This document shows, one piece after another, positions 14,306 to 26,744 of a DNA stretch of 64,000 nt. The notes beneath the pieces are model-generated. The model did not search any database. It was not told where the DNA came from and saw nothing but the letters and a program-made list of their open reading frames with translations. Numbering within the stretch: the first letter of the stretch is position 1; every line of letters begins with the position of its first letter. The DNA is from Xiphydria camelus. Its lineage: Eukaryota > Arthropoda > Insecta > Hymenoptera > Xiphydriidae. Made by a program: the position numbers and the translations under genes. Location: positions 3,420,001 through 3,484,000 of the forward strand of contig OY783192.1 in the NCBI GenBank assembly GCA_963678675.1, in the 5' to 3' direction.

Positions 14306-17300
14306 ATGTACGGGCTGCTGCTGGAAAACTTGTCCGAGTACATAAAGAGCGTATACGGAGAAGATCGATGGGAGGAGATCCGACGGCAGGCCGCCGTGGA
14401 TCAACCCAGCTTCAGCGTTCACCAGGTTTACCCCGAGAACCTCATGCCTAGACTAGCAAAGAAGGCCATACAAGTATGTACAGCGTTACGGAAGGAGCGA
14501 ATAATGCGTTTTCGATGTACCCGATCGATGCGGCACGATCGCGTTACATTGCAGTTATGTTAACGTTTAGAAACCGTAACTATCGGTGCGATATATTTAC
14601 TGCTGCGTAACATTAATTTTTCCTCTAATGATCGCTTTCACTTTTTACCAGATATTGGGCATAACGGAGAGGGAATTCTTCGATCAGATGGGCGTGCACT
14701 TCGTAGGATTCGTCGGCCAGTACGGATACGATCGCGTTTTATCCGTTTTGGGCCGTCACGTGAGAGATTTTTTGAATGGATTGGACAATCTTCACGAGTA
14801 TCTCAAATTTTCCTATCCGCGGATGCGCGCGCCCTCGTTCATCTGCGAAAACGAGACTCGACAAGGTGAAAAGGGAATAGCGGATCATTAGTCATTCTGG
14901 CGCACGTGCGATTTGGATTATGTAATTCCTACGTACACCTTACAGTACAGCTTCGTAACGTTCAGCAATGAGTTCTATATGTATATTCGGAAGGCGGTTT
15001 TGTCGGGCAACGAGAGGCCGATTCCCATAAATAGGGTCAGGTCCATAAAAAGTTTACATTAAAAGCTCATACAGCGTCGCCGGGTCGTAGTCGACGTGCG
15101 AACGATACCGGGTAACTTACATACTCCGTCCGTGCGTGATTTCAGGCTTGACCCTCCACTACAGGAGTAAGCGCAGAGGATTCGTTTACTACACGATGGG
15201 TCAGATAAGGGAAGTGGCACGGCACTTTTACCACAAGGATCTGCAGATCGAACTCGTGCGAGAGGAAATCCTCTTCGATACGGTCCACGTAACGTTCCAG
15301 CTAACTTTCGACAATCGAGCTTTCACTCTAGCCTCTCTTGCCATGACGCGCGAGGAAAAACATTTGCCTATAGGAGCGTTCGTCCTCTTCGAAATATTTC
15401 CGTTCAGCATAGTCTTCGGGTGGGTACATGTGTATCGTCTCCTCGATGAAAAAATTAATACCTGTGCACGTGACTGACCATTGCGAAATCCTTTCACGTA
15501 AGAGAGTTTCCGGCATCGAAGTGCCGGAGGAAACAAGGGGAAGGAGAGCGTTGGAAATATCGGTTTCACTTTTCAGATCGGACATGTTCGTAAGGAGTAT
15601 CGGTAATTCGCTAATGGTAATTCTCCCTGATCTTCTTGGAAAGAAAATAACTCATTGGTTCGACCTCGTTAGACCACTGATCGCTTTCAAGTTTCACACG
15701 GTAAATTTAATAGCGTTATTCCTCGAATCGAAAGATCGTCGGTTGAGAAGAATACTATCCTATGTCCATTTTTTTTGAAAAAATGAGCTATTGACATAAT
15801 ATCCTGAGTCCTATTTAATTCTAGCTTGTGCAATACTATCCAATGTTCTAAGATTAAATATAATAAAAACTGTACCTCGAAAAATTGCCTTCGTTACAGA
15901 GCAATAAAACTTTCAAATGCGTAATACTCAAAACTAATAGAAGAGGACTTGGGATAGTTTTCTTCTCAACCGACGAGATTAGAAATAAGGTATACGCGTG
16001 GAAATTCTTTTCCCCAGATTTTGAATAGAACCAACAACATCTTCGAACTGGTCACGGTGGAACCGGTGCTGACTGGTGGTCCCTCAGATCAGAGAAGAAC
16101 CGACATCGTCTTGGGTGACGATTTTGACTCTACCGATGATAAGAGGTTAAGATTAAAAGGTCTCTCTTTAAGATTCTGAAAATGTGATTCTTCGTGTTGT
16201 TCTGCTCTTCATCGACTTACTATTTCAATGCTCCCATGATGCATTTTCAGGTCAAATGATCTACATGGATAATTGGAGGATGATGATGTATCTAGGCACG
16301 CCGGTGATGCCCGACCTGAATGCTCTGATAGCAACGGGTCTTTACATAAACGACCTCTCGATGCACGATTTTAGCAGGTAAGCCTATCCGCTACATCTAT
16401 ACTAAGATGTAGAGAGGTCATGGAAGTACTGGAAGTACTCGTATATCTCGCGGTTCCAGAGATCTAATGCTCGCGGGAACTCAGCAATCGGTGGAACTAA
16501 AATTAGCTCTAGATCAGGAGCAATTGAAGAGTAAGAAGCTGGAGGAGTCGATGAGGAGACTCGACGAGGAGATGCGAAGGACCGACGAGTTGTTGTATCA
16601 GATGATACCCAAACAAGTGGCGGATCGCTTGAGAAACGGGGAGAGTCCCATAGACACGTGCGAAGTAAGATATTTAATAGGGTAAAGTACCACTTAAGGC
16701 TCGGTAATTCCTTCACCTCCGCTCTGAGATGCATCGACTTGCATTCAATGCTTTATTCTATCCTGATTGGTCGATGGAGAAGCGAACGAACAACGAATCA
16801 CACGTTTTTGACTTGTAATGCAGATGTTCGACAGCGTTTCGATCCTCTTTTCCGATGTGGTCACGTTTACGGAAATATGCAGTCGCATCACCCCGATGGA
16901 GGTCGTGTCCATGCTGAACGCAATGTATTCCATGTTCGATACGTTGACGGAGAGGAATCGCGTGTACAAGGCGGGTATCCTTCTCTAAGTATTATCAGAG
17001 AGAGAGAATATTCATTTTGTCTCTTATAATCGAATGCCTAAAAGATGTAGACTCTCGTTATTTCAGGTGGAAACTATCGGAGACGCTTACATGGTCGTCT
17101 CGGGAGCTCCGGTCAAGGAAAACGATCACGCGGATCGAGTATGCGACATGGCACTGGATATGGTCGAAGCTATAACGAATTTAAAGGATCCTTCTACGGG
17201 TACGTTAACGTCGATTCTTGAGCTTTCGCTGAAATTACAGCTGCGACTTTTTCCTTGCATTTGTATATAAACATGGAATAACGACTTCTCAATGATCAGA

Positions 17301-19208
17301 TTTGTCTCATCAAAATAACATCGTGATCTATTCCCGCTTCAAGTGCATCCGCTTCAAATATCCAATGCTTGCAGGGCAACATCTCCAAATTCGAGTGGGG
17401 GTTCACAGTGGAGCAGTGGTCGCCGGTATAGTAGGCTTGAAGATGCCACGTTATTGCCTCTTCGGGGATTCCGTGAACACCGCGTCTCGCATGGAGGCGA
17501 CCAGTGAGAGCATGCAGGTTCATATATCTCAATCGACGCGGGAACTGCTGTCGCCTTCTTACAAAGTGACGGAAAGAGGAGAGATACAAGTGAAAGGAAA
17601 GGGTACTATTATACGTCCAAAGAAAGAGGGAGAACTAATACATTACAGTCCAGTCAATTAAAGTCATCTCAAATCAAGAAATACCCTTTCGAATATAGTT
17701 TTCATTATCTTTCAATGATGCATTGGGAATAAAAATTTGTTGTTTCGCACGAACCTTCATTTGCCCATTATTTAAAAAATATTTATCACATTGATATTAA
17801 ATTAATTTAACTCAAAAGAAGAATTATTTAGACGAAATTATTAATTTTTTTTCCTTTCGTGAAATAAGTGCTTTTCTGGGTGAAATAAATTTAATTTCAG
17901 TTCAACAGATAATTTTACTCTATGATTTATTTTTCAGTATCATTCGCTCAAAATTGATCCCACGAAAAGATATAATAACACGAGTATACATTCCGTAAAT
18001 AGGTTCGATGAAGACGTATTGGCTGCAGAAACGAGAGGAACGCTCCCAGATGACCAAGGGCATTGTAAACTCCATTAGCGAACCACCGCAGTGGCTCAAT
18101 CGCGCGCCCGAAAAGCGTGTTTCCTTGGATAGCGCTGGCGGGGGTTCGATGACACCTTCGAGATGCGAGAGACGCAGTCGCATGGACCCTTCCTCCAGAC
18201 GGGAGTCGAGATTATCGTCACCTACTCCACTCGGCTCGGCTAGTTTCATGTCTGACGAGAGACGGATCTACTCCCCTATCACGTTCCAAGATGTGGCGCG
18301 TCGTTCTGTCGCTAATTCGCCCATCAAAGCTGCCGATATCAGGGGTAAGATAATTTTTACGCGACAAATGGAGCTGGGAGGTGTCAGTAGGTATTTACTC
18401 GAAAGATGCATTTTTTATATGCAACGTGACGCGTTTTATACTTCGCAGTAAATGATTTTCGTGGCTACCTTCCATTGGGTTCAAGTGAAATCGATAATGC
18501 CGCGCCTATGGAAGGCAACCACGAAACCGAATTACTGCGAAGTATAAAGAGCATCACCTACTATCGGGAATAGTGCAGCGGTGGGCACATGAAGGACTAT
18601 ATCTACTGACTACTACAGCTCCGTTTGCTAGCTTCACCATCGTCTTTATAGAAACTATCGTGCCAGTGATAGAAGCCCCAATTGGTCGGACGAATTGTCG
18701 AATGCTCGATAATTCTCGCGAGGCTGTCGCAGCCTCCTCGAAATTCCCTTTTCCGTCAATATTTCTTACGCGGTTAAACAAAACATCTGTTGCAGAATCT
18801 CGATCAAATTCTGTAGGTGCTGTATCCGCATTGGTGCGAAATCCCGCCGATGTTTTCGGATCGTTGCTCAGCGATACCGAGGAGCACTTCCGACTGACCA
18901 GGGACAGCATGTCTTCGCGCGATCGCCAATCGGCGAGCGTGCACGTGAAACCGGAATTGAAGCTGAACAAGAGGAGCATATCCACGGAAGGATCTCTGGA
19001 CGGTGGCACGTCGTCCATAGAAATTGACTCCCCGAGAGCTCTGGGACTGGCCAATAGCGAGTTTTGCCTGTCGACGATTGCCTCCGATCCCGGCAACGTC
19101 GATCATGCCACTCAGTTGCACGTCCAGCACAAGGATCAGTGCTGTCCGGGATTTGCCATACCGAAGAGCAAGTCTCGCTATCAGAGTAACGCGTGTACTA
19201 TCTTTTAA
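14306..19208 (+). CDS. Gyc88E: Soluble guanylyl cyclase 88E-like (atypical beta-3 type)
   Basis: Makes cGMP from GTP; this atypical class can work as a homodimer, is weakly NO-sensitive and is linked to oxygen sensing (family knowledge). Twelve exons: 14306-14473, 14652-14865, 15146-15419, 15577-15700, 16018-16159, 16251-16377, 16460-16664, 16824-16970, 17067-17199, 17375-17602, 18003-18344, 18796-19208; about 838 residues. The H-NOX haem domain has the proximal His at about 104 (NLHEYL) and the haem-propionate YxSxR motif at 133-137 (YRSKR). A coiled coil lies at about 355-400. The cyclase domain has metal-binding D429 and D473, guanine-specifying E469 and C539, and N546/R550, so one chain carries the full catalytic set, as expected of a homodimer. 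A long Ser/Arg-rich tail follows (590-838). Intron 8 appears to use a GC donor. Read-through of exon 10 gives a short form (separate entry). Confidence 0.95.
15737..15975. mobile_element. MITE in Gyc88E intron 4
   Basis: The first bases (cgtcggttgagaagaa.actatcc) return as the reverse complement at the end of the element, with about 28 of 31 matching. The interior is AT-rich without an ORF. Length about 239 bp; no clear target duplication. A short non-autonomous DNA transposon is the simplest reading. Confidence 0.65.
17375..17661 (+). CDS. Gyc88E: Alternative 3' end of Gyc88E by read-through of exon 10
   Basis: If the donor at 17603 is not used, the frame continues for 19 codons ([19 protein letters not shown]) to a stop at 17659-17661. 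An AATAAA signal lies at 17728-17733, about 65 bases downstream. The resulting protein of about 606 residues keeps the H-NOX and the complete cyclase domain but lacks the 250-residue tail. What is seen is the open frame and the polyadenylation hexamer; use of this end is inferred. Confidence 0.4.
18430..18553. repeat. Imperfect hairpin in Gyc88E intron 11
   Basis: Two arms of about 45-50 bases (18430-18478 and 18503-18553) pair with a few mismatches around a loop of about 25 bases; the core tatacttcgcagtaa pairs perfectly with ttactgcgaagtata. In size it resembles a miRNA precursor, but a decayed palindromic MITE looks the same. It lies wholly between the exon 11 donor (18345) and the exon 12 acceptor. 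Confidence 0.6.
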
Positions 19209-22200
19209 CGTTTCGTTGAACTGAATTGCTACGAATCTCTCGATAGATACCGCGAATATAGAAAAGTTGATAACGTTAAAATCTAATAAATGTCATTTAG
19301 ATAGGTGCCTGCGAGGAGCTTTCGTTTGTACGGTCATACAGTGGGAGCTTCTGCTATTGGTCTCTTTACGAGTCAAACGAATACGCGATTGAGAGCTTAT
19401 ACGAGTGACTTCGGTGGAAGGTCTTAGTGTCTCCAGGTTTTTGACAGTGTAAGTAGGGGTAAGACGAAGAATTTTTGTATGCGGTAAATTCGCGAGAATC
19501 CTATTGAATTCCCGATAGCTGTCAACTGATCTCAAGACTCTCGTAAGACGTGCGCAGGGCTACGTCGCAACCGGGATCCGAACGAAGTTCAAGGGCTTTT
19601 GAAATAGTTAAATAATTGTTTGAGAAGTCATTCTTGAATCTACAGCTCTCACGTTGTTTGAATGTCTTTTTATTCGGATACCTGCGATAATGTTTGTCGT
19701 TATATCTCAGATTCGGGTAATCGATAATCGTGACATTACTGTAACACTGAGAAAGCGTCGAGGAGAGCAGGAAACACGTATAGCGATAAGATATATTCGT
19801 GCTATAGATTATTAATTAAGCGTTATAGATAGGTATCTCGTATATATATTGTAGTTATTTTATTTGCCGGTTAATGAGCCGGTGAAATCATGATCAATGA
19901 TTTAACGGACCGACCTCGAATGGCCTTTCTTCAGAGCACAAAGTTACCACATATCTAAACATACACCAATATACAGAGACATATTTTAACGATGAAAATA
20001 TATGTAGATTATTTTCGAACTACTAAACACTCACCGACAATACTTCCAATAGTAATACCCTAAAGATATTTATTCACCGCGTCGATCGAATGAGCTGTAT
20101 GTATATGGAACGGCCGAAGCGATTATCGGCATTTCTGCCATCTCATGTCTCGTCAGCATTATAGTAATTTAGATATTTATTCGCAATTGTAAAGGAATTT
20201 TGCGTACAATCATTCGTAATACATCCAATTCGTTATGCAATATATTCAACAGTACTTAAGCGTAATTATCGACTTCTGCATTTTCGATTTTATAAAAAAT
20301 ATCGTGAGATCAATATATATTTAAATGTACGCAAATGTATTACTCGCCCGAGCGAATCGCGACTCAAGTGTATGGTATTCACTTCTTCGTGGTTTACGTA
20401 TAAACGTAACTTTTAAGATAAGTGTCGTGAAATTGTATCCGGTTCAATATTGTATATTGAGACCGCCGATTAAACGACGAACCAAGTTCGAATTTCGCCT
20501 GACAATAACTGTTAATGCCTCTTTGCGAAGTTTGCATCCGACTAGTATATTTGCAGCCTCGCTGCTTCGTCGAATTTTTCAATCGAGCGACTAACGAGAC
20601 ATTTGTAAAATGCAGCAGTCGCGGACGTCTGCGCCAGTCATCTTCGTATTATACGAGAATGTGTGCGCCTCACGTATGCGATATTGGGCAAAGAAGCAGT
20701 CTTCTTTTTCTCATTTATAGAAATACTTTTTGATTTAGTGGCAAAGGTGGAACTCGGTTAGGATCTTAAAATTTATATAGTAAAATCGTGGAAATCTTGG
20801 AGATTTCTGATGCGCAAGGAAACTGCTCTTTTGTATCTCGTTTACTATAAGTACGAAATACATACACAAAAAATTATCGTGACCCGTATTTAGTCTTTAT
20901 AAATTCTTGTATTTATCGAGCGAGGATGTCGTTCGTGTTGTCACACTAATTACATAGTATGCCATTGCCTAAATCCTATGCCGCAACGTTTCACTTGTGG
21001 GGGAAGTAATTTTATATACTTCACACACACACACACACACACATTTATCCCAGTATCTCTCTCTTCCCACATGCACTGTCTGTATTATATTAGAAAAATA
21101 TAATGTATTGACGATGAATCAAAAAAGGCATTCCATTTTTGTAACCAATTATCCCATTAATGCTTATTTTAACTGTAGAGCTTATTTCGGTTCTAAATAA
21201 TTAATCATAGTATTATTCTACATCGTGTAAAATATTATTTTAACAAATTTTATTATTTTCATTGTGCGCATTAATGGGATAACATTGCAATCATCAATCC
21301 TTTTCTATTCTCAGGATAATTAGCATTAATAACGTCGAAAATACCCCGAGAGTAAAGTTGCTCAGGGAGGAGCTTTTTCGCTGTTAATTTCTTTATTAGT
21401 TCAGTGGACAATTACTTTATTTATTCTATACCGGCAATATTTTTATTTTCATACAAATACCTTTTCGAATCATAAATACGTACAGAGAAAATTCATAATA
21501 AATCATTGATGTCTCGAAAAATTCTTTAATGGGTAAGTAAGATGGCACTATAAAATTACGATCATGTATACATACCTGATATTCTGAAAAGAAGATTGAA
21601 ATAAAGATATCTGAGAGATATCGAATTCTACTATACAACGCCAGTGGCTTCCAGCTATCCTGCGTAATCAATGCGAATAAAGAGCGCGAGTGTGTTTTCA
21701 CGAATGCTATCACACATGAGTTAAAATCCTCGAATCTCCACCAATAAATAGAAGGAAAGGCAACAGTGCGAACAATGGAAAGAAATCGAAACATCTTTAT
21801 TGGTCATCCGCGGGAATTTATGATAGAGATAAATTTCAGGGAAACCCGCGCGAATAGAACCACCCACAATGACGCCGCACCATTGTTATTTACTTCCAAA
21901 AATACCGCGTTCATATATTGTAACACATTACCACCGTCGGTGGGAATTTTTTCTTAATTCTCTTTTATGTTTTCCAGTCGCTTCGGAATTTAGGACGACA
22001 GAATTTAGAATTAGATACGGATGGCGTGGATGTACTTCAGTTCGTCAGCTTATAACACTGGATTATATACTTTTACGACGACCCACTATAGAGAATCTCG
22101 ACACAATAGCCGTGAGTAGCTCGGAATAGACATTTTTCAAGATAACTGTCGACATTTTTCCGCCGCTCGCAGCTCCCATTTTCGTTCTTGCTCGGCACGT

Positions 22201-23902
22201 TTGAAGAAGTGGTCGGATGGAAATGAAAATGTCACAGGAAATACTGAACGGGAGAGCCAGCTGAAGCTGAAGCGAGTTAATTATGATTGTTGATTTTTAG
22301 TCGTTTTTGCAATAAAAAATATGATTCGTTACTTTATCGAATTTGAGATATTTTATCGTTATCTCTCTCTTACGTTAATAAGTGAATCTATAAACTGAAC
22401 GAAAAATAAAGGTTTTATAAAATCTTTATTTCAGAGGAAATGTGACGAATTAATTTCTTCCGGGTCAAATTATATACAACGCTTTTTTAGTATTGAAAAA
22501 TGAAGCTTCCAGAAGTCTTTCATCGATACACTACTCTGATGCAGTAATAACGAGAAATACTCGACGTTGCGAAATGAAACGTCAAAAAGGAAAGCCTTCG
22601 TCTCGCTCTATTTTCCGTAAACGTTGTTTTACTTTTTTCGTATCGCAGTAATTGCTAATTGATAGCTCCCAATGCCCACGCGTAGAGCGATATTACGACG
22701 GAACGGGCGGAGATGAAAGAAACAATAATTAGCGAAAAGGAGGGTAGATGTGAATATTTAATTATCGTTAACTCTTGGTCGCGGAATAACTCGGTAGAGG
22801 GATGCGCGTGGTACCGGTATCGGACGTTCTCCCGTTTCTGCGACGCAACCACGTACGAGCGAAGGTCCTCGGGGTCAGCGATACGCCTTTTTTCCGAAGT
22901 TGATCGATTGTCGCGAGCCTACGAGGGGGTGTCAAGTTTGAGGAAATAGTAGTCTCCGGTTATTGTCGTTACCGCGAAGAGTCCGCTACTGGGAATAACA
23001 CATCCATTTATATGTACGCGCAGGACAGCTGAACGACTATAGATATTCATGTATCAATGGAGCGTGAGGGAACTTCGGCAGTCAATGAATTTGTACAAGT
23101 CTCAAATTTCAGTTTTCTCTCTTCGTCCAATGAAATATTGATAACAGTAACAGCAAAATATTAACTTTTGTTTCTTACCGTAGCTGTTAATGATTTCTGG
23201 CTACCATGACTAATCAATTATAGAATATAATAAAGACGGATTAGAATAATATAACAGGCACGTGCTTAAAATTGTTCGTGAACAATCAGAGGGTAATGGA
23301 TTCAATGTACATACTTCCGATTTCCTTACTCTTGACACTATCCTTTAAATTTGTTTTGTAAAAGAAGCGAGAAAACCTTGAATACGACTTTTTTAGCTAC
23401 TGCTTCTACAATGGTTTTACTATCAATTTGTCCTTCGGTGATACTCAGCAATAGCTTACTCAATTGCAGCGCACAAGTATTTCAATTTTTCGGCAACATC
23501 TTCATTCATCGACGTTGAGTTTTGCATGCACTCGACGTTATTATTCGCCGTTACTACAAAAGGTACTGCTTTTCCACGGATACACGATTGTTTATTCTTC
23601 GTGGCCCAGGGCGCGAATCCGCGATCTCGACAGGACGTCAACGGTCCTTGAAGTTCATTGCGGATGCATGAAAGAAGCGGTTAGCCCCCTCGCGACTGAA
23701 GGGAGCGCGACACGTACGCAGCTATGTGGATTTTTCAATTATTATTATTTGCCAGGAGTCATAAATAATAAAGGAGATTACGTAGGTCGGTTGCTAAGGT
23801 ATAATTGAATCAAAATAATGTAGAGGTATCATGTTATACGCTTGGCCAATCATAACTCAGGTGAAGCTATCCCGGCACGGCGCCGGCAGCTGCGCGAGGG
23901 TG
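19209..23902. other. Intergenic region, Gyc88E to neuropeptide gene
   Basis: 3' UTR of Gyc88E, then AT-rich spacer. An (AC)n microsatellite lies at about 21022-21043. No supported gene; the longest ORF (122 codons, minus, 21426-21794) has no recognisable features. Confidence 0.55.
21022..21043. repeat. (CA)n microsatellite
   Basis: Eleven CA units without interruption. Confidence 0.9.
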
Positions 23903-23940
23903 TATATAAGGGTGTCATCTCTAACCCCGGCCACTCATTC
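23903..23940 (+). promoter_or_regulatory. TATA/Inr core promoter of the neuropeptide gene
   Basis: TATATAAG at 23903-23910 is followed about 30 bases later by an initiator-like tCAttc at 23935-23940. The first ATG of the neuropeptide gene lies a further 65-70 bases downstream. Spacing fits a focused TATA promoter of a cell-type-specific gene. Confidence 0.65.
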
Positions 23941-24004
23941 CACCACCAAGCCAAGTAGCCTGCAATCCACCGGCATCCCGATATAACTGGTTAACCCGTG
24001 CAGG

Positions 24005-26744
24005 ATGGTAAGCCGCGCATGTTAGCTTTTTCGATAATAACTAAACAAAAACTGTGACTAATGAGCGGGGCGTCGGGACCAACCCTTTCGGTTCAACGGC
24101 GAAGACGTGGACGACGGCGGCGGATCGCGGATTTCGACTCGTACAAAGTGCGCGTCCGATAGACGCATAAGTTTCGATAAAAAATTCGCTTTATAGTTTC
24201 GGCTGTGACGTTGCGGGGAATCCGAGTTTTGTGCGCCTCGTAAAAATCTTGGAGCGGCAAACGTGATGGTAAAATGTCATTGTTGACATCCAGTGTAAAG
24301 TTCCAATGCAATTCTCGGTAATGTTCTCTCGGTTTTGATGTGGTTTTAAAAATACTTTGCTGGAGAATACTTGCGGAATCGTGATACTTCGCGGGAAAGA
24401 AGTTTTTACGAAGTCAACCGGAAAGTTTTTGAAAGAGTGATCGACTACATCTATATTGCCGTGCGTTTATTTTCTCATTGCTCTCGATTACGTGCAACGT
24501 ATACGACGTGGTTGAAATTTGGATATTGCGAGTAGTTGGATCAAGGAGTCGGCGAGGATATTTGCTTTTATTCGGGGAAGTGAGAAGGGGCGCGTTACTT
24601 TGAGCAGTGTATTACCTCTGATGTGCTATTTGACTCTCGCTCCGTCACCCTCTCTGCCTCTTGAGGCGGTCTTACAAGGACGGGAACAAGATCTCCCGCG
24701 TCACGTCGTTGCGGAGGTGTAAAGGGTTAATTACTGTAACAGAAGACATTATTGCCTATTAATCTTACTCCGTTTGGTGACTTGGTTATGCGTTCGTGGA
24801 ACTAGTCCCTGATGCTCGAGTACCACGACGCAAATAGTGATCGAATTGTCGTTTTTTAAATTAGTGAGATGCCGCAGTGAGCGATTTTAATGCTCAGTAA
24901 GAGCGAATGCATAAAAAATGGAAGGACGGGTCACTATATAAATCCGTATAATTCAATTTCATCGAGCGAACATTCTTTCCGTCGTTACACATTTGTTCTT
25001 ATCGAGGAGATACGACATTACTGTGTTTTGTTATACTTCGTAATTATTAAAATCTATTATAATTAGTATAATCCTTACGCGAAGCATAAAAACAATATTT
25101 TCATAGTGGCTATCGAAGTAAAAATAAATGTCAGCTTTGCAGTATTCATCTCTTCTTTAATCTGCTTTTTCAAACTCTCGAGTAATTTTAGTTTTAGGCA
25201 ATAAAGTCTTATTATCCATTTTTAATGAAGAGAACTCTAATAAGGCATGTAAAAATGTGGAGTTTGGCAAAACCCCTGTGTCAGTCTTCTCATACTTCAG
25301 TATAACGTCTGACAGCAGCCCAGATAAACTTGTATGATCGTTACGTTTATACAAACTAAAACAATTGATTATTCTAAAGTTAACGTTTGTTTTCCGCATG
25401 AATTTGAAAAATAACTATTCTTAAATTAATTGTTTAATTTCCACTATAGTGTGATTCAAATTAATCGCTATGTTTATTGCAGCAACTGTTTTACGAAAAA
25501 ATTGAGCTCATATTAAATACATGCATGTGTTCAGTATTTCATACCTACATATACAGGGTGTCCAAAAAGTATGGAAACGGTTGAATATCGGGAAAAGTAC
25601 GCTTCAGATCGGGAAACGAAAAAATACGTATCTGATATTTTTAAAAAAATTATCAAATGATACCAAGATTGATTCCACACCCCAACCCCTGTGAGTGGGG
25701 CAGGGAGAAGCTTCAAAATCGTAAATAGGAACCCCCACTCTTGATTGCATATTCGCATTCTGCATTAAAAACTACATAACTTTTATTTGAAACCTTTTTT
25801 TCAATTCGTGGGAGATGGCGCTATAATCGACGAAATTCAATTTTTTCGGTTTTTGCAATTGAGTCGATTTATTCGATTCTGCAATACAATTGCGATAGAA
25901 ATTTACATTTTTTATTCTCATACTTGATATTATTGTTAAAAATTAAATTTAGTTTTGCAAATTTGAACCTTGATATGCATTTGATGAACTGATATTGCCT
26001 AAAGTTGCTGTACAATCAACGTACATTCGTCTATCTGGGAAAACTCAATCGTACTCGCACTTACAACCGGCGACACGCTCGACTTTCAAGTTCTTTCCCC
26101 GTCGCTTGCAGATCGTAAAGCCGTTATTCTACGGAGCGCTCTTCACGTGCAACTGCGCGTTCCTCGCGGCGATGATAATACCGTCGTTCAAGGAGGACGG
26201 CGCGCTGAGGATCTTCAACGCGCGACCCAACGGGCTCGAGTTCGCTCTGAAGAGGTCCGTCAACTCGCTCGAGGTGCCGGACTCCGCGGAAGCGGACTCC
26301 AAAGAGCGACGCAGCAAGATGGGCTCTAATTTCGTCCGCTTCGGACGAAGTTGGTACGACGGCAATTCCGACAAGTCCAACTTTCTCACGTCGCACGACG
26401 TGAAGCGCGAGAAGAGCCGGCAGGACAATAACATCAGGCTGGGCAGATCGGGTCTGATGAGCATGATGCCCGCGTCATCCGGAAAGCCCGACCAATCGTT
26501 CATCCGCTACGGACGCAACCCGCACCGACTCCTGCCCGCCGAAATAGACGCGTCCCTCCTCTGCCAAGGCATCCTGCTGGACGGCGACGCGCGGAGCAGC
26601 GAGCTGCGGGCGTATCTATCGAAGCTCGCGTATCTGTGCAACGGCAGCAGTAGTAACAGCGAAAACGAACCCGGCCACGACGAGAAATTCGGCGTTCGAA
26701 ACGATAACATCGTGTTCGAGGACGACAACGGCGATTCCATATAA
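24005..26744 (+). CDS. FMRFa: FMRFamide-like neuropeptide precursor
   Basis: Secreted neuropeptide precursor. Coding exon 1 is just the ATG at 24005-24007, directly followed by GTAAGC. Exon 2 runs 26112-26744 after the acceptor cgtcgcttgcag, giving 211 residues; intron about 2.1 kb. Residues 1-22 (IVKPLFYGALFTCNCAFLAA core) form a signal peptide, intact only with this start. Three amidation cassettes are visible: SKMGSNFVRF-G-R after RR (69-80), an NNIRL-G-R peptide after KR (101-113), and SFIRY-G-R (to 136). They end in RFamide, RLamide and RYamide. C152 and C177 could form a disulfide in the C-terminal spacer, and the tail is acidic. FIRYamide and related peptides are known from bees, so a hymenopteran FMRFamide-related precursor is the best call; a lineage-specific RFamide gene is the alternative. 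Confidence 0.85.
25550..25830. repeat. Dispersed-repeat-like block in the neuropeptide intron
   Basis: Begins with acagggtgtccaaaaagt, an end sequence I associate with high-copy insect repeats, and continues into a block ending near gggagatggcgctataatcg. No ORF or second terminus seen. The call rests on resemblance only. Confidence 0.35.

Noticed and set aside
14946..15037. Possible extra Gyc88E exon after cttacag
   Set aside because: The protein family joins RQG directly to [11 protein letters not shown], which exons 2 and 3 do with correct phase.
25995..26111. Start of the neuropeptide protein at 25995
   Set aside because: That codon is TTG, the added 39 residues are not signal-like, and a good acceptor lies at 26111.
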